Below are positions 8,957-16,736 of a DNA stretch of 64,000 bases, piece by piece. Where the stretch lies: NCBI GenBank assembly GCA_040883315.1, contig JBFLKU010000029.1, forward strand, positions 49,477 through 113,476, given 5' to 3'. The notes beneath the pieces are model-generated. The model did not search any database. It saw only the letters and a list, made by a program, of their open reading frames with translations, and was not told the origin of the DNA. A program made the position numbers and the translations under genes. This DNA comes from JAFGUF01 sp040883315 (GTDB taxonomy: Bacteria; Bacillota; Clostridia; Christensenellales; UMGS416). The first letter of the stretch is position 1. Each line of letters starts with the position of its first letter.

Positions 8957-9057
8957 ACAAACAAAGCCCCATACATACACCCAGCCCCCTAACCCCTCCG
9001 TCTGATTTTATCATCCACCTCCCCTACAAGTGGAGGCTACTATATAATCAGTTTTAA

Positions 9058-10518
9058 TTACATATCTATAACCTTCGTTGCTATCTTCTCTACAAAAACC
9101 CTGTCATGCTCTACGAATAACATAGTAGGTGCATGCTCCAGTATCAGTCCCTCTATCTGGCGGCGGGAGAGAATGTCGATGTAGTTCAGCGGCTCGTCCC
9201 ACACATAAATATGCGCCTGCTGAGACAAACTCTTTGCCAGAAGCACCTGCTTTTTCTGCCCCTCGCTGTAGCTTTGCATGGGCTTTTCGAACATAGAACG
9301 AGGATAGCCAAATTTGCGAAGAATAGTCTTGAAAAGGCTCTGGTCTATGCCCTGCGATGCAGCATACTCCGTGAGGTCGCCATACAGATGCGACGTGTCC
9401 TGAGACACGGTAGATATTTTCAACCCACTGCCTACGGATATATGCCCGCTATGGCTGATATCCTCGCCTAGTATCAGCTTTATCAGGCTGGTTTTGCCGC
9501 AGCCGTTTTTGCCCAGCAATGCCACACGGTCGCCATTTAGTATATCCAGGCTTAAGTTTTCGAATACTTTCTTTTCGCCATAGCTGATGGACAGGTCATT
9601 TATTCGGACAAGATACTGGCTGTGATATCTGGTGCAGGCTATTTTCAGGTCGTCTGCACGCTCTATATTTTTCAGCAGCTGGGATTTCTCCTCTATGGCT
9701 CGCTCTTTCCGTGCCTGTGCCACCAAGGAGCGCTTCATCATCTTGGCGGATTGTGCCCCAACATGCCCACGGTCTGCCGGATGGTCGCCTATTCGCGTTG
9801 CCTCCACTTTGTCACTCCAGTTGGCGCTCTGCCGTGCGGACAGCTCCAGCCGCTTTATCTCCTTTTGCAGCTTTTGGTTCTGTGCCAGCTCGAAATTATC
9901 CTGCCGTTCTTTGTTCTGCTGCCATACGCTGTAGCTGCCCTTTGTGATGGTGATGTCGTTTTTATTGATGGATAGCACGTGGTCTATGCAATTATCCAGA
10001 AAGCTCTGGTCGTGGCTGACCAATATGAAGCCTTGCTTGCCCTTCAGATACTGGCTGACCACCTGCCTGCCTAGTACATCCAGATGGTTGGTAGGCTCGT
10101 CTATCAGCAGAAAATTATTATCCTCTATAAATAGAAGTGCCAGCATCACCTTTGTTCTCTCCCCCATGCTCAGAGATGAAAAAGGCTGATAGAGCAAGTC
10201 TTCTGTCAGCTGCAGCAGGTTTATCTCCTTTGCCAGCCGCCAGTATTCATAATTTGGCTTTATGCTCTCCACCACATCTATTGTAGTTCTTTCTGTGTCA
10301 TGTATGTGGAATGGAAAATAATCGAATTTCAGCCTGCTGTATATTGTTCCTGTGTATTCATGCCGCCCCATCATCAGCTTCAGCAGCGTGGTTTTGCCTC
10401 TGCCGTTTCTGGATACTAATCCTAGCTTCCAGCTGGAGTCAATATTAAATGATACATTGGTGAAGACATTCTCGTATGTGCCTTCGTATGAAAATGATAA
10501 ATTGTTTATGCTAATCAT
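9058..10518 (-). CDS. ABC-F ribosomal protection protein, Lsa-like
   Basis: Tandem-ATPase ABC-F protein of 486 residues without membrane segments, closest in layout to the Lsa/Vga antibiotic-resistance branch (lincosamide, pleuromutilin, streptogramin A). ABC-F proteins bind the ribosomal E site and dislodge drugs. The first Walker A is SRNGRGKT (36-43), with Ser in place of the usual first Gly; signature LSMGE and Walker B LLIDEPTNHLD follow. The second domain has GKNGCGKT, YSEGQ and VWDEPLNYID. The interdomain arm (about 190-310) is rich in charged residues, as expected for the ribosome-contacting linker. The ribosome binding site is AGGAGGT at 10523-10529. Expression is probably drug-inducible through the leader region upstream. 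The exact drug range is not readable. Confidence 0.88.
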   Translation of the reverse strand: MISINNLSFSYEGTYENVFTNVSFNIDSSWKLGLVSRNGRGKTTLLKLMMGRHEYTGTIYSRLKFDYFPFHIHDTERTTIDVVESIKPNYEYWRLAKEINLLQLTEDLLYQPFSSLSMGERTKVMLALLFIEDNNFLLIDEPTNHLDVLGRQVVSQYLKGKQGFILVSHDQSFLDNCIDHVLSINKNDITITKGSYSVWQQNKERQDNFELAQNQKLQKEIKRLELSARQSANWSDKVEATRIGDHPADRGHVGAQSAKMMKRSLVAQARKERAIEEKSQLLKNIERADDLKIACTRYHSQYLVRINDLSISYGEKKVFENLSLDILNGDRVALLGKNGCGKTSLIKLILGEDISHSGHISVGSGLKISTVSQDTSHLYGDLTEYAASQGIDQSLFKTILRKFGYPRSMFEKPMQSYSEGQKKQVLLAKSLSQQAHIYVWDEPLNYIDILSRRQIEGLILEHAPTMLFVEHDRVFVEKIATKVIDM

Positions 10519-10540
10519 AAGCTACCTCCTGTGCAATTAA

Positions 10541-10578
10541 ATGCAAAATAAAATGCCTGCAAGGAAAATCCTGCAGAC
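10541..10578 (-). terminator. attenuator terminator upstream of the ABC-F gene
   Basis: On the minus strand CTGCAGGA-TTT-TCCTTGCAG (with one bulge) is followed by a T-rich run (ATTTTATTTT) only 22 bp before the start codon. Because it lies between promoter and gene, it would stop transcription unless prevented. Its 3' arm TTCCTTGCA (plus-strand 10558-10566) is perfectly complementary to TGCAAGGAA upstream (10658-10650), giving a mutually exclusive antiterminator. Confidence 0.75.
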
Positions 10579-10712
10579 ATATGTAGCCTATTAAAATCAC
10601 AAAGTTAATTGTGAGGCCCAATATTCGGCAAATAGAAAATTTCTGATAGTTCCTTGCATCTTCACTCAGTCTACAAACACCCTAATCGTTCTGTAACCTG
10701 AAATTTAGTTTT

Positions 10713-10733
10713 TTAGCAAGAAATTTTCTTCAT
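10713..10733 (-). CDS. leader peptide MKKISC of the ABC-F gene
   Basis: A six-codon open frame (ATG AAG AAA ATT TCT TGC TAA) with AGGAGG at 10751-10746, 12 bases upstream. Its own codons (GAAAATTTCTTGC) can pair with a downstream segment containing GCAAGGAA, so ribosome position on the leader would decide which RNA fold forms. This is the classical layout for ribosome-mediated attenuation of resistance genes. Translation itself is inferred. Confidence 0.65.
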   Translation of the reverse strand: MKKISC

Positions 10734-10768
10734 TTCTATTTAGCGCCTCCTATTTGTTCCATGTGCAC

Positions 10769-10797
10769 ATTATATTATACATCCATGACCAAGTCAA
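10769..10797 (-). promoter_or_regulatory. promoter of the ABC-F leader transcript
   Basis: TTGACT (10797-10792), 17-bp spacer, TATAAT (10774-10769). This is a near-consensus vegetative promoter. The expected start near 10762 leaves a leader of about 240 nt before the ABC-F gene. Confidence 0.85.
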
Positions 10798-10893
10798 TGC
10801 TTTTACACGAAATTTAACAACTTTATTACGTAATCTTTAAATTTCTGTTAAAGTGCACAAGATATCGACGCCGAATTTCGTGCACTTTGCGCA

Positions 10894-11220
10894 TTAGTCC
10901 GTCAATGGGTTGCCATGTGCATCTTCATTTATTTGCCCTGTTAGTATTTGGATAGATTCCACCAGGCTCCAAACCCACACGATAAATCCGCCCACGCCGC
11001 ATGTGAGGCATGTGATTAATAGCTGTGTCAGCCCTCTACTGGTGTGCCCCAATATAAAGTTATGGATGCCCAGCGTGCCAAGCAGTATGCCGATGATGCC
11101 AACTACCAGTCTGGATTTTGAAAGCTCTCTTGTGCTCGTTCCAATGTTTTGATACGTGCCGCAGCTTTCACATTTGTTTTGGTTTTCGCCCATCTCTCTT
11201 CCGCAATTTCTGCAATACAT
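10894..11220 (-). CDS. zinc-ribbon TM2-domain membrane protein
   Basis: Small protein of 108 residues. A zinc ribbon at the N-terminus (CRNCG at 3-7, CESCG at 17-21) is followed by a TM2 domain of two membrane helices joined by a short turn: VVGIIGILLGTLGIHNFILG and LLITCLTCGVGGFIVWVWSL. The GxHNFxLG turn is the TM2 family mark. The function of bacterial TM2 proteins is not established. It is monocistronic, between the ABC-F leader and a hypothetical gene. Confidence 0.82.
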   Translation of the reverse strand: MYCRNCGREMGENQNKCESCGTYQNIGTSTRELSKSRLVVGIIGILLGTLGIHNFILGHTSRGLTQLLITCLTCGVGGFIVWVWSLVESIQILTGQINEDAHGNPLTD

Positions 11221-11297
11221 AATATATCTCCTTTTTAGTCATATTCTTTTAATTTATCTTAACGATAATCGTATTATACTATAAAAGGTATTATTTT

Positions 11298-11861
11298 TCA
11301 AATAGTAGTGTTCAAAAACTCCAAATAAATATCCGAAAACCGCATTTTTATGTATGCGAGCAACGCTCTGTCCTTTTTCTCTAGGTCGCCGCTTTTCAGA
11401 GTATTTAGTATCATTTCTCTGTTTTTTGCGTGTTCTTTTTCGCTCAGCTGCTCATATCGGCGTATTTTTATTCTGCCTTGCTTTTCATATTTCAATATTT
11501 CTTCGTATACATCCTCTATCACTTCGCAGCCCAATACGTCCACCTCGCTATACACTGTCGCTACGTTTCTTATGCTGGTGTCATTTTCCAGAGCGTTATC
11601 CAGCTCCACTGTGTAAATATAACCCTTCACATCTTTGTAGAATTCCTTTAATGCGTCTTTGTGGGTCTCACCAAAGACCACTGTGCCTTCTTTATCAAAT
11701 CCATATGTCAGCCACGCAAATTTTCTGACCCAAATATAAAGTAGTGCCATTTCTTTCTTGTCTGTCAGATATACGCAGTCTCGTTGCGATAATGAATTGT
11801 TTGTGTTAAAAGGATACAGTGTTTTCAGGTTTGGCACTATGGATCCATGGTAATATTTCAT
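11298..11861 (-). CDS. conserved hypothetical protein, possible ADP-ribosyltransferase-like fold
   Basis: A 187-residue soluble protein of unknown function. The N-terminus MKYYHGSIVPNLKTLYPF followed by VYLTDKKEMALLY resembles the YHGS...(F/V)YLT...A-x-x-Y pattern of small ADP-ribosyltransferase-like domains (DUF3990-like), but I cannot identify a catalytic Glu with confidence. No signal peptide or membrane helix is seen. The C-terminal third is charged and helical. Its flanks suggest its own transcription unit. Confidence 0.5.
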   Translation of the reverse strand: MKYYHGSIVPNLKTLYPFNTNNSLSQRDCVYLTDKKEMALLYIWVRKFAWLTYGFDKEGTVVFGETHKDALKEFYKDVKGYIYTVELDNALENDTSIRNVATVYSEVDVLGCEVIEDVYEEILKYEKQGRIKIRRYEQLSEKEHAKNREMILNTLKSGDLEKKDRALLAYIKMRFSDIYLEFLNTTI

Positions 11862-11883
11862 AAGTCCTCCTACTTAATATTTC

Positions 11884-11910
11884 AAAAGCCGATGTAATAC
11901 ACCGGCTTTT
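11884..11910 (-). terminator. terminator after the zinc-ribbon membrane protein gene
   Basis: AAAAGCCG ... CCGGCTTTT hairpin located 14 bases after the stop of the gene ending at 11924 on the minus strand. Confidence 0.75.
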
Positions 11911-11923
11911 ATATCTTATATTC

Positions 11924-13480
11924 TTATTTTAGATATTTCCACAGCTCTGGGAATTCGTCCAATAGCTCATATGCCTCTGTGATGTATTGAAGACTTAGTA
12001 TTTCGTCCTCTGTCAGCTTGTGGCTCACATCATCTTTTCCAATGAATTTTATTTTGCCGCCGCTGCCATCTGAAATATTGTTTAGCACTTCAAGCAGATT
12101 GGCAGTCAGGGTGGTGCTTTCCTCTGGGTCGTATGGATCATATACTACTACATATATTTCTACAAACAATTTCCCGTCTCTATAGCTCTCTATTCTCCTA
12201 TCTGATGTATCTATAGACCATTCCGAGCTTTCTCCGTCATAATAAAATTTCATTTTTTCAAAATATATTTTTTCTGTTTCAGGGAATCCAAAAATAGCCA
12301 CAAGAAATAGCACTCCGTCATCATATCTTGCGATATATACACTGACAGATGTTTCTTCGCTTAGATTGCTAAAAAATCTATAGGATTTTGGAATTACTAT
12401 GTCATTTTCATCATCTGAGTCTCTCACTACCTTTAATTTTGTTTTTAGGAATTTCATACGCTCGATTGCGTACTCGGTGTATTCATCCTCAATTTCTGCT
12501 TCCTTGTTTCTAACATCATCGTCAAGGACATATCCTTTCATTTCGCTGATTAGATTAATGGCTCCTTTGTAATCATTTTCAGCTACTTTTTCATCCGCTT
12601 GGGCAAATACATCATCTTTAAATTTCTGCTTTATTTCTGCAATCAATTCTTTTGCAGGTTCGCTGTCTCTTAGAAAGCTACGATATATTTTTTCCTCTGC
12701 CAATGCTTCTTCATACTCGCCGTTGTCCATATACTCTTTCATCACGGCGATTTCTGCTTCTGTAATATATCCAAAACATTCATCCACTTTTGCTTGTGCA
12801 TCTTCGTAGTATAGTTCATCAAAGCTTTTTACGGATTTATACTTTTTATAGGCTTCTTCATATTTTTCCTTTGCATATAGTTCTTCACCTTCTCTGTATA
12901 GTCCTCTGTTTTTGGCATACTTTTCAATCTCTTTTATTTCATCTGTTTCTTCACTATAGAAAGTATTTAAATATTCTAAAAATCCTTCTTCATGTTGATC
13001 GTTGTTTATGTACTCATCGCTCAGTAAATCGTGAAAATCTCCTATAAAGCCAGTATCGATATTTTCGGCATAACTTTCGCTTATGTTCTGCATATATCCA
13101 ATCAGGCTGTTGTCCGTGTCTTCACCGTTCAAAAATTTCTGCTGCTTTTCATCCAGCAGACGGAATATGCCATCATTCAGCTCTTCTTCTACCTTTTCAT
13201 CTGAAAAGAACAAAAAGCTTTTGTGGTCTGTATATATGCTGTATGCATCTTCGTATTGTCCTGCATCCATTACCTGTGTAAAGTCATCGACTATAGCATT
13301 TTTGGTCAGAATTTCATAGGTGAAATATCCACCTACCGCAGATATCAAAAATGCTGCAGCAATCGAAATTATCAATACTACTTTCTTTTTCTTAGGTATC
13401 TCTTTTTTCACTTTCTTCTTGCACTCTGGGCACTTCTTTGCGTTCTCTTCCAGCTCCGCTCCACACTTCTTACAGTTCAT
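11924..13480 (-). CDS. zinc-ribbon, membrane-anchored protein with large extracytoplasmic part
   Basis: A 518-residue protein with an N-terminal zinc ribbon (CKKCG and CPECKK, residues 3-20), a lysine-rich stretch, one membrane helix (VVLIISIAAAFLISAVGGYFTY, about 34-55) and an external region rich in acidic residues and helix-forming repeats (EEALAEEKIYR, EEAYKKYKSV) that look TPR-like. This layout (cytoplasmic zinc ribbon, one helix, extracellular domain) is common in Firmicutes and has no assigned function; cell-envelope sensing or regulation is a guess. It is a single gene with a terminator behind it. Confidence 0.65.
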   Translation of the reverse strand: MNCKKCGAELEENAKKCPECKKKVKKEIPKKKKVVLIISIAAAFLISAVGGYFTYEILTKNAIVDDFTQVMDAGQYEDAYSIYTDHKSFLFFSDEKVEEELNDGIFRLLDEKQQKFLNGEDTDNSLIGYMQNISESYAENIDTGFIGDFHDLLSDEYINNDQHEEGFLEYLNTFYSEETDEIKEIEKYAKNRGLYREGEELYAKEKYEEAYKKYKSVKSFDELYYEDAQAKVDECFGYITEAEIAVMKEYMDNGEYEEALAEEKIYRSFLRDSEPAKELIAEIKQKFKDDVFAQADEKVAENDYKGAINLISEMKGYVLDDDVRNKEAEIEDEYTEYAIERMKFLKTKLKVVRDSDDENDIVIPKSYRFFSNLSEETSVSVYIARYDDGVLFLVAIFGFPETEKIYFEKMKFYYDGESSEWSIDTSDRRIESYRDGKLFVEIYVVVYDPYDPEESTTLTANLLEVLNNISDGSGGKIKFIGKDDVSHKLTEDEILSLQYITEAYELLDEFPELWKYLK

Positions 13481-13675
13481 TTGCTACCTCATTTCTGATT
13501 AAAATTTATTTCCATTTATAGATTATATAGTATTGTGGATTTATTCACAACTATAATTTACTATAAAGTCAATTAATGCCTCTGTCTGCACACTTTACTA
13601 TATCCATTCTCGGTATACTTTTTTATATTTTTATATGATAAAATAAAATGCACAGAATATAGAAAAGGACAAATC

Positions 13676-14665
13676 ATGAAAGAATACAACCAACTAACAC
13701 CCATCGGTAAAAAAAGACGGCTGAAGAAGCTGGCAATAGATGTGCTGAAGCAATATGATATACATATACGTGCAGTGGTATTCCTAGCGGAGGAGACCAA
13801 TGTTTTCTATAAAGTAGTAGACACAACAGGCAAAAAATACGCCCTTAAAATATTTCAGGAGGAATCCAGCACAATAGACGACAATCTGGCTGAAGTATTT
13901 CTGATAAATGAAATAAGCACAAAAACCGATATTAAAGTTCCTTCAGTTATAGCCTCCAAAAGCAATCAATCAATTACAGTGGTGGAAACAGACTGTTTTG
14001 ATACGCCCAAAAGAGCTGCACTATACAGCTGGGTAAACGGCGTAGCATTGGATGGGCACGAAAGTGACCAGCTGTTTTATGCGCTAGGGCAGATGACAGC
14101 CAAGCTGCATGTCGCCACCAAGGATACTATTATCCCCAGCAGCATACACCCGAAAAAGTGGGACAAAGTTTTCTATTATAATGGCGAAGTCCCCGTTTAC
14201 AAGGAAGAAAAATATCAAAAATATTTAAGCGATGAATATCACAGACTGATGGATTTTATTATTCCATTTCTGGATGAAGAGCTGCCAAAATACTATCTAG
14301 GTGCAAAGCCACAGCTTATACAAGGGGATTTGAACCCGTGGAATGTAAGGCTGCACGGCGGCGAGCTGCATCTGCTGGATTTTGAGGAGGCTATGTTTGC
14401 ACTGCCAGTCCACGACATCGCAATCATGCTCTTTTACTATAAAAATGATGAAAAGTTTGACTATGAAAATGTAAAAAAGAATATATTCAGCGGCTACTCA
14501 TCCATTGCACCCCTGCCGGAAATCTCAGAATACGATATCGATTTGCTGATTCTTGCTAGGTTTGTGAATTTTCTAAACTATGTTCTTTTAATTGAAGATG
14601 ATCCCACAGAATACTGCACGACAAGGATAAAGCATATTCAAAACTTTATTGATAAGTATTTATAA
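13676..14665 (+). CDS. APH-fold aminoglycoside phosphotransferase/choline kinase-like protein
   Basis: Protein-kinase-like small-molecule kinase of 329 residues. The Brenner motif QGDLNPWNVRL (around residue 220, catalytic Asp and metal-binding Asn) and LLDFEEAMF (the DFD-like metal-binding Asp) define the APH/homoserine-kinase II superfamily. KYALKIFQEE near residue 60 supplies the ATP-contacting lysine. The substrate is open: sugar, amino alcohol or drug. It is divergent from the zinc-ribbon gene, with GGAC as a weak ribosome binding site. Confidence 0.8.
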   Translation: MKEYNQLTPIGKKRRLKKLAIDVLKQYDIHIRAVVFLAEETNVFYKVVDTTGKKYALKIFQEESSTIDDNLAEVFLINEISTKTDIKVPSVIASKSNQSITVVETDCFDTPKRAALYSWVNGVALDGHESDQLFYALGQMTAKLHVATKDTIIPSSIHPKKWDKVFYYNGEVPVYKEEKYQKYLSDEYHRLMDFIIPFLDEELPKYYLGAKPQLIQGDLNPWNVRLHGGELHLLDFEEAMFALPVHDIAIMLFYYKNDEKFDYENVKKNIFSGYSSIAPLPEISEYDIDLLILARFVNFLNYVLLIEDDPTEYCTTRIKHIQNFIDKYL

Positions 14666-14710
14666 TGGTATTTAATTAATTTGCTATCTTTCTTCAAAAG
14701 ATTACTTACA

Positions 14711-15090
14711 ATGTGTTGCCATAATTGTCCTGCTTTGTTATTTGTTTTGGAAGTAGAAGGATACGGTTCACTTCGTGAAGCCTTCTCTCTTCTTTTTTAT
14801 ATGTAGTGCTTGGCACACATCGCTTTCACAGTTTTTTTAAAAACTGCTTGCGCAATGTGTCGCCATAATTGTCCTGCTTTTTTATTTGTTTTGGAAGTAG
14901 AAGGATAAGGGTCACTTCGTGAAACCTTCTCTCTTCTTTTTTATATGTAGTGCTTGGCACACATCACTTTCACAGTTTTTTTCAAAACTGTTTTCGAGAT
15001 ATGTCGCCATAATTGTCCTGCTTTTTTATTTGTTTTGGAAGTAGAAGGATAAGGTTCACTTCGTGAAGCCTTCTCCTTCTACTTCCTTTA
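14711..15090. repeat. 144-bp tandem repeat, about 2.6 copies, running into the 3' end of yitT
   Basis: Three units begin at 14711, 14855 and 14999, an exact 144-bp period. Each contains ATGTGT(C/T)GCCATAATTG, then TTTGTTTTGGAAGTAGAAGG, then a TTCACTTCGTGAA hairpin; only the first two retain the TGTAGTGCTTGGCACACAT part. The third unit contains the last codons and stop of yitT. In that unit GGAAGTAGAAGG and CCTTCTACTTCC pair perfectly around an inner GTTCAC/GTGAAG stem, a terminator-like structure. The other units carry diverged copies of the same gene tail. There is no open frame. This accounts for the whole 14666-15055 gap. Confidence 0.85.
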
Positions 15091-15919
15091 CATCATACAT
15101 CACCAGAAAGGCATGCTCGTCTATTTCCTTTACTATGGAACGGAGCTTTGCAATCTGCGGCCTGCGAACAACGCAGAGGACTATCTGCTTTGCCTGCTTG
15201 CTGTATGCACCGTGCCCATATAGCATGGTCACTCCTCTGTCCATACGTGTGAGTATTGCCTGTGATATTTCTTCTGAAAAATCGGATATCACCATAAATG
15301 CCTTTGCAGAGTCTATACCCGTTTGCACATAGTCCATCACCTGTGCGGATATAAAAAGCGCAACCAATGCGTAAAGTCCCTTTAGCGGTGACAGGAAAAC
15401 TACAGCTGCTGCCACTACCAAAAAGTCTATTACAAAAAGCACCCAGGCTATTCTGATATTGGGAAATTTGTCGTGTATAATCATCGCCATCAGGTCTGTG
15501 CCGCCTGTCGTGGCTCCTTCACGTATCACCAGACCAAGCCCCAGCCCAGCCAGTGCACCGCCGAACAAAGTGGACAGCAGAATATCCTCCTGCACCACGC
15601 CTATCCAGTCCGATGGCATTTTTATTATTTCGATAAAAAGCGAAAGAAACAGAGTGGATATTAATGATAGCATCATAAAGCGGACACCATGCTTTTTCCA
15701 TCCGCCTAAAAATAGCGGTACGTTCAATATGAGCACCACCAATCCCACACGCCAGCCAAAAAGCGCATTCAGCAGAGTAGCAAATCCGGAAACTCCTCCC
15801 GGTGCTATTTCATTTGGTATGAAAAATATGCTGTATGATGCAGCCAGAAAAAACGTGCCCAAGACTATGAAAAACATAGTCTTCAAATTGAAAATCTTCT
15901 TTATTTGCTCCATATCCAC
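15056..15919 (-). CDS. yitT: YitT family membrane protein
   Basis: Membrane protein of 287 residues with five or six helices (DUF161 region, for example IFFIPNEIAPGGVSGFATLL and GATTGGTDLMAMIIH) and a C-terminal cytoplasmic DUF2179 domain (about 220-280: RGVTMLYGHGAYSKQAK; VVRRPQIAKLRSIVKEID). The family is widespread in Firmicutes and its transport substrate is uncertain. It follows the sigH gene by 6 bp and is likely co-transcribed. Its last codons lie within a 144-bp tandem repeat. Confidence 0.9.
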   Translation of the reverse strand: MDMEQIKKIFNLKTMFFIVLGTFFLAASYSIFFIPNEIAPGGVSGFATLLNALFGWRVGLVVLILNVPLFLGGWKKHGVRFMMLSLISTLFLSLFIEIIKMPSDWIGVVQEDILLSTLFGGALAGLGLGLVIREGATTGGTDLMAMIIHDKFPNIRIAWVLFVIDFLVVAAAVVFLSPLKGLYALVALFISAQVMDYVQTGIDSAKAFMVISDFSEEISQAILTRMDRGVTMLYGHGAYSKQAKQIVLCVVRRPQIAKLRSIVKEIDEHAFLVMYDVKEVEGEGFTK

Positions 15920-15925
15920 CTCTTT

Positions 15926-16543
15926 TTATGCCTGCTGCTTACTTATATGCTTCTCCAGCTTTTTCTTCACTCTCTGCAGTGCGTTGTCTATGCTCTTCGG
16001 CGTTTTTTTCAAGGAGTCCGATATCTCCTTGTAGCTTCTGCCCTGCAGATATAGCTTCAGCACCTTTTTCTCCATAGTCGTCAGCTGCGTATCTATGGCA
16101 TGCCGTATGTATTCTAGGTCCTCAGAGTGTATTATCTGCTCTTCGGGCTCATTGTTCTGCTCGGAAACCATAGTCTCCACCACCGTCATATCCGTGTTTT
16201 CATCAAAAAGCGGCTTGTCCAGCGACAGGTATGAATTCAGAGGATTGTGCTTTTGCCTTGTGGATGCCTTCACCGCCGTAATTATCTGCCTAGTAATACA
16301 CAGGGTTGCAAAGGTTTTGAAGGATGCATTTTTGCCTTGGTCATAGTCCATTATCGCCTTGTACAGCCCTATCATGCCCTCCTGAATCAGGTCGTCCTTA
16401 TCAGCCCCTATCAAAAAATACGGGCGGGATTTAGAGAGCACAAAATTCTTATATTTTTCCATTAAATATTCCAATGCGTCTTCGCTGGTTTTTGCATTAA
16501 CAGCCAAATTTTCATCGGTCATTTTTTCATAGGCTAAAGTCAT
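15926..16543 (-). CDS. sigH: sigma-70 family factor, SigH (Spo0H) type
   Basis: RNA polymerase sigma factor very close to B. subtilis SigH: YFLIGADKDDLIQEGMIGLYKAI (region 2.1-2.2), FKTFATLCITRQIITA (2.3-2.4), RQKHNPLNSYLSLDKP and a C-terminal region 4 GRSYKEISDSLKKTPKSIDN. In spore formers SigH directs early stationary-phase and sporulation genes. The open frame extends upstream, but homology begins only near the ATG at 16543 or the one at 16522. No convincing Shine-Dalgarno precedes either, and a TTGACT-17-TATTAT promoter would place +1 within a base or two of 16543, so a leaderless message is possible. Confidence 0.92.
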   Translation of the reverse strand: MTLAYEKMTDENLAVNAKTSEDALEYLMEKYKNFVLSKSRPYFLIGADKDDLIQEGMIGLYKAIMDYDQGKNASFKTFATLCITRQIITAVKASTRQKHNPLNSYLSLDKPLFDENTDMTVVETMVSEQNNEPEEQIIHSEDLEYIRHAIDTQLTTMEKKVLKLYLQGRSYKEISDSLKKTPKSIDNALQRVKKKLEKHISKQQA

Positions 16544-16550
16544 ACATATA

Positions 16551-16579
16551 ATAATATATCTTGCCGCACCTTTAGTCAA
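16551..16579 (-). promoter_or_regulatory. candidate promoter of sigH-yitT
   Basis: TTGACT (16579-16574), 17-bp spacer, TATTAT (16556-16551). The predicted +1 near 16544 coincides with the first plausible start codon of sigH. Confidence 0.6.
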
Positions 16580-16677
16580 CACCATCATATTTATACCATA
16601 TAAAATAAAAAACATTGGCATACCGCATTGGAAAATGAGCAGCATTATACTAATTTAACATAAAAAAACAAACATCC

Positions 16678-16721
16678 TTAACACCTGCTTAACATAAAAA
16701 TGATTTAATAATAAATATAAT
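16678..16721 (+). promoter_or_regulatory. TTAACA direct repeats and -10 before the EFR1 gene
   Basis: TTAACA occurs at 16678-16683 and 16689-16694, an 11-bp period, with a third copy at 16655-16660; TATAAT follows at 16716-16721. The 11-bp-spaced TTAACA pair resembles the B. subtilis PhoP box. Regulation by a PhoP-type response regulator is an inference from this similarity only. Confidence 0.4.
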
Positions 16722-16736
16722 GAAACGGGGGCTAAG

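Noticed and set aside
8769..9005. Plus-strand 78-residue frame next to the R-M operon
   Set aside because: It runs through a promoter region and palindromes, with low-complexity sequence and no ribosome binding site.
10541..10760. T-box riboswitch before the ABC-F gene
   Set aside because: No T-box consensus (AGGGTGGNACCGCG) or specifier loop; a leader peptide and complementary segments explain the structure better.
14711..15090. CRISPR-like array
   Set aside because: The period is 144 bp with nearly identical whole units, not short repeats with unique spacers, and no cas genes are near.
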